A program made the translations under genes and the position numbers. DNA of 64,000 bases. Origin: Punica granatum (lineage: Eukaryota; Streptophyta; Magnoliopsida; Myrtales; Lythraceae). Positions 49,966 through 59,500 of this stretch are shown here, piece by piece; position 1 is the first letter of the stretch; each line of letters begins with the position of its first letter. The stretch spans positions 2,604,001-2,668,000 of the forward strand of contig NC_045132.1 in assembly GCF_007655135.1 (NCBI RefSeq). The letters are read 5' to 3'. The notes beneath the pieces were generated by a model. That model was given only the letters and a program-made list of their open reading frames with translations, did not search any database and was not told the origin of the DNA.

Positions 49966-50368
49966 GTAGCCGCGCAGCTCGCCGCCGACGCCAAGACGCT
50001 TCCCCACCGGTCTCTGCTGCGGATCCTCCTGAGCGACAGCATACGGCTCATCGGAGATCTTCTCTAAAAAAAAAACAGAGCTTACTCGGAGAAGTCGAGA
50101 GTCTTTCGAGGCTGGGGCCTCACGTATTCGGCCGCTCCGGTCGAAGACGAGAGGATCGAGAGTGCCACTGCCAGATTCACCAGCAGCTTCAGCTTCTTCT
50201 CCTGCTCCCGCTCCATCTTTGACTCCCGTCCGCTGCTCTGACGAACAGAAAAGAACAGCTCTGGATCTAGTCTACGGCGGCTGAGGCGGAGAACGTCAAC
50301 GCCTGGGTTGGCGCGGCTACGCTGCTGCTCCTGGGCGCTTTCATCGCTGATTCGATTCTACACCAGCA

Positions 50369-51493
50369 ATGGCGGAATCGGCTCCTCAATCAACAACAAA
50401 TGGTGTCCAGAGTCTTCCACAACCCACATCCGGTGAGAAATCGGCACCGAAAGGCCCATTAAACTGGAGGAAGGTCTTTCCAAAGGTAAACCAAAGTCTT
50501 CAATTCTTCGAAGGTGTCAACCACAGCTATGTGAAACCCCCGTCTGAGCTTCTTCAGATTGGAGTCGAACAATGGTCCTACAGTCTCGTTGGTCGGTTCT
50601 TGGGCAAGGCCCCTAAGTTTGGGAAAATTGTATCTGTCGTTAATGGTTTATGGGGTAGACAAGGGAAAGTGATGGTTAGCACTATGGGCTCACTGTTTAT
50701 TTTCCAATTTCCAAATGAGGATGCCATGACTTGGGTTCTGGAAACGGGACCGTGGCATGTAGAACGAAAATTTATGATGTTGCAAAGATGGAGTCCGGCT
50801 TTCACTGAAGAAGAATTGAGCATAAAGAAGATGCCAGTATGGGTCCAACTGCGGAGAATCCCACTCCAGTACTTCCACCCTAAGGGCATCAGCTTCCTAG
50901 CGAGTGCGATTGGTAAGCCACTATACATGGATAGAGCTACTGCCCTGCGCTCGAGATTAGACTATGCGAAAGTGTGTATAGAGGTTGAGGTTGAAAATGA
51001 AATCCCGAATAATTTAACTGTTGATCTTGGCAATGAACACACTGTGGAGGTTCTAGTGGATACCCCGTGGCTGCCTGCGAAGTGTGACCAATGCAAGGTT
51101 TTCGGGCACAGTTGCAGCAGCCCTCCTAAAGCTGCACCAGCGGAGTCGACGCCACCCCCATCTGAAGTTCCTGCAGCAACTGTGGAAGAGAAACTTGGAA
51201 TGGCCTCTTCTTCTCCTTCTCGGACCGATGGAATACAAGAGGCTGGGTTTAGTGACTTGCGTAGTGCTGGAGAGTGCGGACTGGAAGCCTTAAATCCTGT
51301 GAATGCAGCTACCTCCTCTGCCTCAGATGAAAACCAAATGACAGTACTGAATGACTTACATGGGGACAAATCTGCAGACCATTCCAAAGGTGTATCCCCA
51401 AGGTCCAACAGCAAACCAGCGGATTTAGAAGCAATGAAGCCCCAAGATGATGCCATCAGCTCTAATGATGATTTGGAGGTATATTCACGGTAG
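50369..51493 (+). CDS. LINE ORF1 protein (DUF4283-type nucleic-acid-binding protein)
   Basis: A 374-aa frame. Residues about 45-200 match the DUF4283 domain of plant LINE ORF1 (WSYSLVGRFLGKAP, GPWHVERKFMMLQRW, MPVWVQLRRIPLQYF). A zinc-knuckle-like CDQCKVFGHSC follows near residues 239-249 but lacks the usual spacing to the last Cys. The rest is Ser/Pro-rich and low-complexity. Known role: binds element RNA. The frame stops at TAG (51491..51493), but the same frame continues with a strongly basic tail (RQKK..KRKPRTGKGGK) to TAA at 51608..51610, which overlaps the ORF2 start as TAATG. The TAG is therefore probably a late mutation that removed about 38 residues. Confidence 0.85.
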   Translation: MAESAPQSTTNGVQSLPQPTSGEKSAPKGPLNWRKVFPKVNQSLQFFEGVNHSYVKPPSELLQIGVEQWSYSLVGRFLGKAPKFGKIVSVVNGLWGRQGKVMVSTMGSLFIFQFPNEDAMTWVLETGPWHVERKFMMLQRWSPAFTEEELSIKKMPVWVQLRRIPLQYFHPKGISFLASAIGKPLYMDRATALRSRLDYAKVCIEVEVENEIPNNLTVDLGNEHTVEVLVDTPWLPAKCDQCKVFGHSCSSPPKAAPAESTPPPSEVPAATVEEKLGMASSSPSRTDGIQEAGFSDLRSAGECGLEALNPVNAATSSASDENQMTVLNDLHGDKSADHSKGVSPRSNSKPADLEAMKPQDDAISSNDDLEVYSR

Positions 51494-51609
51494 GGAGTTT
51501 CAAGGCAGAAAAAAAGCATTGTGATGGAGAGAGGGAAATCAATCCAGAAAGTACAAGTCAAAAGGAAACCGAGAACGGGTAAGGGAGGTAAAACCTCTAA
51601 ACTTCCTTA

Positions 51610-54600
51610 ATGCTAGTTGCCTCCTGGAATGTTAGAGGGCTAAATGACCCTCTTAAACAAAAAATGGTCCATAAGTTTGCCAAGGATCATGATATAGGAG
51701 TGTTTGCTATCATTGAGACACGGGTAAAGGAAAATAATTGTCCAAAGATTGTGGACAAATGGAAGGGTTGGCTCCTGATGGAGAACTATCAGTATGCTAG
51801 CAATGGCAGGCTGTGGATTTTAGTTCGGGAGGACTTGCAAGTGCAACTCCTTAGCAAGACTAGTCAATATATCCATCTGTTGGTAAAAGTTCCCAAAGGA
51901 ATTGGCTGGATTGCTTTAACTTTTGTCTATGCATCAAATGACTTGTTGGAGAGAAGGGTGTTATGGCGCGATTTGCAGGCTCTAGCAGCGGGTATGAGAT
52001 ATAGCTGGATGTTGATGGGCGATTTCAATGCAGTTAAGGATATCGATGAGGTTAAAGCGGTAGGGAGGGAGATAGTCATTGATCAAAGCATGAGGGAATT
52101 TGCTGAATTTATTACCTCTTCAAAGCTCAAGGATCATCCATATGTCGGCTGCTACTTCACATGGAGCAACAAAAGGCAGGAGGGGTTCCAAGCTCGGAAG
52201 ATTGATAGAGCGTTGGTTAATGACTTATGGTTTCAACAAGATATTGCCTCAACAGTGGAATTTCTTTCTCCTGGAATTTCTGATCATAGTCCTATCATGT
52301 TAAGGTTTGGTGTCAAAGAGAATGCTGGGCCCAAGCCTTTTAAGTTTTTTCACTTCTGGACTGAACATCCGGAGTACCTGAAACTTGTGGAACATATTTG
52401 GTCGGAGGTACAGGAGGGTAACCCCATGGCGGTGCTTTACAAGAAGTTAAGGAATCTGAAAAGGCACCTGAAAGATTTCAATAGATCTCACTTTGGGGAT
52501 GTACATGCAAAAGTTGCTGACTTGCAAACTCAGCTTGCTCAAATCCAAGCCTCCATTCTTAACAATCATTGTCTGCCACCTGGAATTCTGGAAAGGGAGA
52601 TTGCTCTAAGGATCGAGCTTTTGGAGGCCATGGACAAAGAAGAGAAGCTTCTGAAACAAAAATCAAGGGTGGCATGGTTGAAGGCGGGAGACCAGAACAC
52701 GTCCTTCTTTCATAAGGCGGTAAAAATAAGGAATGCAAGAACCTCTATTCGTGTACTCTACACTAATTCTGGTGCCAAACTGGAAGAAGTGCAGGAAATC
52801 AAAGCGGAAGCAATCAACTTCTATCAAGGTCTTCTGGGAGGTAAAGACGACAACGTAGCGGGGATCTCTGCGGCACAACTCTCTTCTATTCTCACAAAGA
52901 AGATCTCTCATTCCCAATATCTTTTGCTTAAGTCTCCTATCACTGAAGAGGAGATCAAATCGACCCTGTTCTCGATGGGAAATGATAAGTCCCCTGGCCC
53001 AGATGGTTTCACTGTATTTTTTTACAAGCATGCTTGGAAAATTGTCCAAAAGGACTTCCTTGCTGCTGTAAAACATTATTTTTCCACAGGAGAACTACGC
53101 AGAGAGGTGAACTCTACTATAATAGCCCTAGTCCCTAAGAAGGAGAAAGCTGATCGCATGAAGGACTTTCGGCCAATATCTTGCTGCAATGTGATCTATA
53201 AGTGCATAACCAAGGTGATTGCAAACAGATTGAAAGGGGTTCTTCCTGATGTTATAAGCTTGAACCAAACAGCTTTTGTGCAGGGCAGGAAAATATCCGA
53301 TAATGTTTTGCTTACTCATGAGCTTGTAAGGAATTATCATAGACAAGGAATAACACCCCGTTGTGCTATCAAAATTGATCTGATGAAAGCTTTTGACTCT
53401 TTGCATTGGGATTTCATTCTTAACTGCCTGGAGGCCATGGGAATCCCTCTCACTTTTATTAGGTGGATCAAGGGATGTCTTACCTCTCCTTATTTTTCAG
53501 TGGCAATCAATGAGTCCTTAGCTGGTTACTTTGCAGGCAAAAGGGGATTGCGACAGGGAGATCCCTTATCGCCCTATCTGTTTGTTATTGCTATGGAGGT
53601 TTTCTCAACTCTCTTGGACTCTGCTGCAGATGAGGGTAAAATTGGCTTCCATCCACGATGCAAGTCCATCAAGCTGACCCATCTTTGTTTTGCTGACGAT
53701 TTATTCTTGTTCACAAATGCGTCCAAAGAATCCCTTGTTGCCATTCTGGACGTCTTGAACACATTTCACAACTGGTCTGGGCTTCGGCTGAATCCGAAGA
53801 AATCTGAAATTTTCACGGGTGGCATTAATGAGGAAGGCATCTCTATACTGGTGACTAACTCTGGCTTCAAGCATGGTACTCTACCTGTGCGATACCTGGG
53901 GCTCCCTCTTGTCTCTGGTAAGCTTTCTTCGAAGAATTGTGAGGCTCTTACTGAAAGAATCTTAAAGCGTTTTAGGAGCTGGACAGTGAAACACCTGTCT
54001 TACGCGGGTCGGGTACAGCTGATCAACTCTGTACTTTTCAGTATGGCTACTTATTGGTGTACCCACTTCATTCTACCCAAGAAAGTCATCAAATTGGTGC
54101 AGCAGAAATGCAGAGTCTTCTTATGGAATGGCCTTGAGCCGCATACAGGAGGAGGAAAGGTCAGCTGGGAAATTATTTGTCTCCCTAAATCTGATGGAGG
54201 ACTAGGCATTAAGGACCTAACTCTGTGGAATAAAGTATGCGTGTTAAAGAACCTTTGGACTCTCCTTGTGAGCTCAAGGTCTCTTTGGGTGGCTTGGGCT
54301 GCTAAGTATTTAATCAAAGGCCGCAGTATTTGGTCATTAAGGATACCTGGTGATTGTTCTTGGAACTGGAGAAAACTCTTGCAGCTTAGGACTCTGATGT
54401 CTCCCTTTATTTGCTATCGAATTGGCCTTGGCACGAATGTGTCATTCTGGTATGACACGTGGTTACCGGTTGGACCTTTGATCAACTACTGCACGAGAGG
54501 ACTTCAATGTTTTCCGGCAATCAAAGAACACACAACTGTTAGTTCAATTCTAATTGAAGGCTGCTGGCACTGGCCTAGAAGCTCGGACCCACAAGCTGCT

Positions 54601-54936
54601 CTAATCCATGACCTCGCCGCAACAATCCGACCTTCCAACCGTGATAGGGTCACATGGACAGCTCACAAATCTAAAACTTTTTCTATTGCAAGCGCATGGA
54701 AATGCTTAAGAACAAGGGGTCCAAAGATGGATTGGAGGAATGCTGTTTGGTTTGAGGGGCTTTTCCCTCGATCTTCTTTCATTAGCTGGCTTTGTGTGCA
54801 TAACAGACTGAGCACAAAAGACCGCCTCCTAAATTGGGGAATTTCGCTCGCTGCCGCTGAATGTGAATTTTGTAGCTTGGAGCTAGAGACTCGCGATCAT
54901 CTCTTTCTTGGATGCCCGGCTACCCAAGGGATTTGA
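51610..54936 (+). CDS. LINE ORF2: endonuclease-reverse transcriptase, premature stop near C-terminus
   Basis: A 1108-aa frame that starts at the TAATG junction with ORF1. Residues 1-230 form an APE-type endonuclease (SWNVRGLND, IIETRVK, MGDFNAV, SDHSPI with Asp225/His226). Residues about 460-760 form the reverse transcriptase: SPGPDGFTVFFYK, DFRPISCCNVIYK, KIDLMKAFDSLHW, GLRQGDPLSPYLF and the catalytic FADD at 694-697. The C-terminal part is the zf-RVT region (FPRSSFISWL, CEFCSLELETRDHLFLGC). TGA at 54934..54936 ends it. The same frame then stays open to TGA at 55255, so the ancestral protein had about 1215 residues. Known role: nicks target DNA and copies its RNA there. Host genes are not affected in frame. 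Confidence 0.92.
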   Translation: MLVASWNVRGLNDPLKQKMVHKFAKDHDIGVFAIIETRVKENNCPKIVDKWKGWLLMENYQYASNGRLWILVREDLQVQLLSKTSQYIHLLVKVPKGIGWIALTFVYASNDLLERRVLWRDLQALAAGMRYSWMLMGDFNAVKDIDEVKAVGREIVIDQSMREFAEFITSSKLKDHPYVGCYFTWSNKRQEGFQARKIDRALVNDLWFQQDIASTVEFLSPGISDHSPIMLRFGVKENAGPKPFKFFHFWTEHPEYLKLVEHIWSEVQEGNPMAVLYKKLRNLKRHLKDFNRSHFGDVHAKVADLQTQLAQIQASILNNHCLPPGILEREIALRIELLEAMDKEEKLLKQKSRVAWLKAGDQNTSFFHKAVKIRNARTSIRVLYTNSGAKLEEVQEIKAEAINFYQGLLGGKDDNVAGISAAQLSSILTKKISHSQYLLLKSPITEEEIKSTLFSMGNDKSPGPDGFTVFFYKHAWKIVQKDFLAAVKHYFSTGELRREVNSTIIALVPKKEKADRMKDFRPISCCNVIYKCITKVIANRLKGVLPDVISLNQTAFVQGRKISDNVLLTHELVRNYHRQGITPRCAIKIDLMKAFDSLHWDFILNCLEAMGIPLTFIRWIKGCLTSPYFSVAINESLAGYFAGKRGLRQGDPLSPYLFVIAMEVFSTLLDSAADEGKIGFHPRCKSIKLTHLCFADDLFLFTNASKESLVAILDVLNTFHNWSGLRLNPKKSEIFTGGINEEGISILVTNSGFKHGTLPVRYLGLPLVSGKLSSKNCEALTERILKRFRSWTVKHLSYAGRVQLINSVLFSMATYWCTHFILPKKVIKLVQQKCRVFLWNGLEPHTGGGKVSWEIICLPKSDGGLGIKDLTLWNKVCVLKNLWTLLVSSRSLWVAWAAKYLIKGRSIWSLRIPGDCSWNWRKLLQLRTLMSPFICYRIGLGTNVSFWYDTWLPVGPLINYCTRGLQCFPAIKEHTTVSSILIEGCWHWPRSSDPQAALIHDLAATIRPSNRDRVTWTAHKSKTFSIASAWKCLRTRGPKMDWRNAVWFEGLFPRSSFISWLCVHNRLSTKDRLLNWGISLAAAECEFCSLELETRDHLFLGCPATQGI

Positions 54937-55257
54937 AGAAGTTTATTAGCCCGTGTTGGTTTGAACAGACCCAATATTGATTGGAATACGGAACTTAGCT
55001 GGATCTCCTCTCTCCGTGGAAAGAAGCTTGATGTTATTTGCCTAAAGCTACTTTGGACTCATTATATTTATTGCATTTGGAGGGAGAGGAACTCCAGGAT
55101 CTACCAAAAGCAGGTCTCGTCTTCAACAGTCATAATTCGGAAGATCCTCTCGGATGTGCAAGTGAAGTTGTCCGTTCTTCCCCGCTTCTCATGCAAAATT
55201 GTACATTCTACTCTAGTGGGGCATTTGTTTCGCCATTTTGATACTGGCCTTAGATGA
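54937..55257 (+). pseudogene. detached C-terminal end of LINE ORF2
   Basis: In frame with ORF2 after the TGA at 54934. It encodes the usual end of plant L1 ORF2 (LKLLWTHYIYCIWRERNSRI, then SSSTVIIRKILSDV), the stretch that follows the zf-RVT zinc finger. It is unlikely to be made on its own. Confidence 0.8.
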
Positions 55258-55391
55258 TTTTGGGGGGGTGATTTTGAGTATTTGAGCATTTTACATTACT
55301 GATCGGTACAAGGGTAATTGGCACTTGGCACTGGTCTCTGATGTAAATCCCTTATGTTATCAATGAAGTTATACCACTTACCCAAAAAAAA

Positions 55392-55406
55392 AAAATCTTA
55401 ATGAAT
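55392..55406. repeat. target-site duplication of the LINE (right copy)
   Basis: AAAATCTTAATGAAT directly after the poly(A) tail. The first bases cannot be separated from the tail. Confidence 0.85.
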
Positions 55407-56535
55407 TGAGGATAATGGTAAGGGAAAATTCTCACGGGAAAACTTGAAAACAAAGAGCATTTGAGGTAAAGAAATTAATGTATTGATTGGTTTCTAGATT
55501 TTTCTATGTGAATCATAAAGGTAACGAGGGGAATTGAGCACAAAAGAAGGTAATCGGACCATTGTTTTTTTAAGAATTCAGTAATATATTTGTTTATAAA
55601 TTTTAAATTACATAATAAAAAAATATGTATACGGACCAATATTTTTTTATTTTATTCATTAAAGATCAATATAAAATATATAATATAATAAAATAAAATA
55701 TTAAAATAGCATAACATTAAAATAAATTTGAGAATATGAAAAGCTTTTATTCTCTCATAGTGCTCAAAAGGATGCAACCAGTTTATATACATGCTTCCCC
55801 TCCCCCCCCCCGATGGATTTATACATATGTTTTATAGATAGACAGAGGGTATGCGGGCACCAGGGACTAGTTAATTGCATGAAACTACCTGTTATCAGCA
55901 TGTTGAGCGAGTAATATTCTATCAATATTTGCATATCCGAATATAAATAATCAACACATATGCCACCAATATATATATATATATAAATAGAACAAATTGT
56001 ATGTATCAAGTATATATATCAATATATAAATAAAGTAACATATATATACATATATCAATAGAGAAATTCAACTTGTAATATATAAATATAAATATATATA
56101 GAGAGAGAGGTCATTTAAGATTTAAAAGAGTAGGAAAATTAAAACGGATAGAAAGATTATGCACATAATAATTTTCATGTCATCTTTTATAGTATATTCA
56201 ATTCATTTAATTTGAAAAGATATCTTGCATCTTGAGGAATTTTCGTCAATTATCAAAAAGAGTTTTTGATTTTTCAAGAAAATTCATAATTATTTATAAA
56301 TACATAGAAATTACAAGGACAAATATAAAAATTCGTTGAATATAATACAACTAATATATATAAAATAAAATTTCATTGAACTAAAAATGAAAAGTTCATT
56401 AAGGTGGAGTTAGGGATTTTACGATTCAATTTACGTGGTGCAGCCATGTTCTGCGCTTCGGCTTTTATTTATTATAATTGATAATATAACAAATGCCACA
56501 CGGACTACACATGTAATCGATTAGTCAAGTAGGAT
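55407..56535. other. AT-rich spacer, no gene seen
   Basis: Contains a C10 run near 55803 and several TA/ATATATA tracts (55970, 56040, 56090). The minus frame 55764-56009 is repeat-derived. Confidence 0.5.
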
Positions 56536-56539
56536 ACGT

Positions 56540-59500
56540 TTATTTAATTAGTTCTCTTCTGAACAATTGCTTTAGGTTATATGGTCTTGTAACTGAAGCA
56601 TCCCCGTTCCAAAATAGGCTCGTTAACTGTTCGTTGGCGCATTGAGTTGTGTGGCCATCGTCAAATAACAGAAAGGCGCTTGGATACTTGCAGAGAGTCG
56701 TGTCTCCAGTAGCATCCAACCCCATTCCTCTGTACCCATTGCTGCTGCTGTAATAGCATGGTGTGCTCCCGACCTCGAAGCCTTAATTGAATGACACATA
56801 ACAACGTTGATCTATAAGTTAGCTTAGACCGAATGATTAATAGCACCTAAATAGACCAATAAAATGCAGGATGTTAAACGTCTGGATAAGTTCGCACTAC
56901 AGTTTAATAGCTTTATAGCATAACTTTCTCATACCCATATCCATGTCAGCAAGCTTAATCGAGCTAGTCATTATTTTATATATTGTGAAGAAAATATAAG
57001 ATGAAACAACTGTAAATGTTGTGCCATGCATACCGTAGTCCGAAGGATGCTGCATTCTATCAAGAAGGGAAGGGAAGTAGTCGAAAACGGAGAACTTGAA
57101 TCCCTCCAAACGTTCAGCCAAACTTGTGAGGGCCTCGTAAAGTTGCTTGTTGTGTAATATGGGCATTGTGAGCAACGCCTGGACACAACTCCCGTTTGAT
57201 GCAAGAAACGGAAGGCAGCCCATCGGCCCAACGTTCTGGAAGGCAATTTTCCTTGCTCCCTCTTCATATAATTCCTGCAAAAATTTATTCCCGATTATTA
57301 CTAAATAAAATTAAAACTTATCTTTTCTTGCTTTTAAAAAAAGAAATTATAAAGGAGGCTTGAGCCGGGAAGGCAAATTAAAAAGTGGAGAGGATTGATA
57401 AACCGAAATCGGGACTTCTTGGTTATGTAAAAGTCGAGGCTCAAGAGCAATCCAGTTGCAACAAACCCCTTTCTCGACTAATTGCCATTTGCGTTAGCTC
57501 TCCATCAACATTTTTTGGAAAATATATTAAACTAAAGGTAGGTTATATGCATATCTTTCTCTTCAGTTTATTGGGTTTGGATCTTACCATAAGCGCTTCT
57601 GTTAAGTTGCCTATTACAGCATTCACTTGTTGTTGTTGTTCGGATAAAGTTGGGCTACGACCTTCGTCGGTGAATTCGTCATAATATTGAAGGTAATCGT
57701 CGCCTCCCATGCTGAACACGTAGACGGATTTGCTCAAGATTGCTTTTGCTCGAGAGGGACCTAATGTTGCATTCAATTTCTTTGCCAACTCGATGAATTG
57801 GCTCATCTGCTCTCTAAGGGTGACCTGGAGAAGAAAGAAGGCTCAAATTGAATTCATGAAACCAACAACGAACAGGAAAATTCAATGTGCATTTGTTGGA
57901 ATCCACACATATATTTCTTACGTACCTATCGTTAGGTGGTGCATTTGGATTCGAATATTATTTAAGGCAGTTGATATGACTTTTAGATTCTCCGCGACCC
58001 AAAAATTATCTTGTTTGGTGAAAGATCCTTTACCGATAATCCAGAGGAAAAAGGTTGATCGGTCTTAGTTCTCAATCTTTAGATCTTTTTCCATTTTCGT
58101 CCCTTTTTTCTTCTCTCTTTTTTGGGTTGAAATTTGTCCTCAGCTTTTCCTGCAAGAGTAGGTTTTAGTTGTCTTGGGCCTCGCCAGCATCCACCCCATT
58201 CCCAAGGGGTTGCCGGTGACCTCAATGGTTGTCATATCGACCCCACCACACCTAGGAGGCCCCTCAACCCCCTTCCTCTCCCTCCCATTTCACAAGCAGC
58301 CTCCAGTTGCTGACGATTATTAAGGTGGTCAGCGGTTCTTTTTGGGGGGAAGCCTCGACGGCGACAACCTCCCCCTTTCCTTCCTAGCTCAACTTCTTGG
58401 ATTTCTATTTCGAAAATTTCATTTCAAAATATTTTTTATTAAAAAGAATTTTGGTTGGAAAAGTTAAGAAATTGATGGAATATTGACAGGAGGACTAAAA
58501 ATGACATTTATTTGGGAAGACAGATGACAAATTCCAGCGCATATATAGGTTCACGGTGATAATGGACAAAGGTTCAAAAATTTCAGGAATAAATATGACC
58601 TTGGTTCTAATGATCCGAATATCCCAATAATCCACATCATTAGCAAATTGACAATGCAAGAAATGTTTCTTCCAATAAGTCAAGCCCAATGACCTAGAGG
58701 TCGCAAGTTCGATACTTAGTGGGACTATCTGTACCTCTTTACTAGTTATTTTACATTTCTCTATTATTGTATTATGTCTTGGGCTTCCTTTGAAACCGAA
58801 AAATAACTCAAGCCCAATATTGTCATTCCATTTTCGCAAACCTCAGATTTTAAAGAAGTGGAGTAATTTTTTTTTTGTTACAAGAGAGACCCGTGGACCT
58901 AGTACAATGAAATAAAAATCTTAATAACTAATAAAGGGGCGTAGGTAATCCCAGTGAGTATCGATCTTAGAATCTCTTGGTTGCCAAGCGAGGGCGTGTA
59001 TCATTGCGCTACACCCTCTTTTTCAAGAAGTGGAGTATTTAGATTTGCCAGAAATGATTTTCACCAAGGATCAACTTGAGTTCATTTTGACTAAGAGCAT
59101 CAATAATTTTTGGAAATTAAGGTAAAGGAGATATGTTTTGAGGATGCTCACTGTTTCTTTTGAACTGTTTCCAGTAGCGTACGAGTCAAGGACAGTTGCT
59201 CCAACACAAGCGAAGTTTGCTCCATAAGAGAAGTTTGCCCCGGGTTGCATTGATGGTGGAATAAAAGGCAGATTGGCCAACTCAGCTGTCGATGATATAC
59301 ATAGCTTGATAGGTTAAGATGAACATTCGGGCTACTAATTAAGACTAACTTCTGTTCGAATATCGGCTCAGTGATGGCTATGAATGGTTTTTAGAGAAGT
59401 TTAAACCCCCAGAATAGGGGTTACAAAGTGGATCCACCAAAATCATAACTTGCTGTTGAGCTAGATGCTCACAATTAAAACGAATGAAAAATGAGAAAAA

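Larger units (their letters stand above)
49787..55391 (+). mobile_element. full-length L1-type LINE retrotransposon, about 5.6 kb
   Basis: A complete element: 5' UTR (49787..50368), ORF1, ORF2, short 3' UTR and a poly(A) tail (about 55384-55395), bounded by the 15-bp target duplication AAAATCTTAATGAAT. It is clearly richer in G+C than its surroundings. It landed about 110 bp beyond the copia LTR. Each ORF is broken only by a single in-frame stop near its 3' end, so it is a young copy that is probably no longer autonomous. Confidence 0.92.

Noticed and set aside
50962..51561. 199-aa minus-strand frame opposite LINE ORF1
   Set aside because: Antisense shadow of ORF1 with no recognisable domain. 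ORF1 explains the coding bias.
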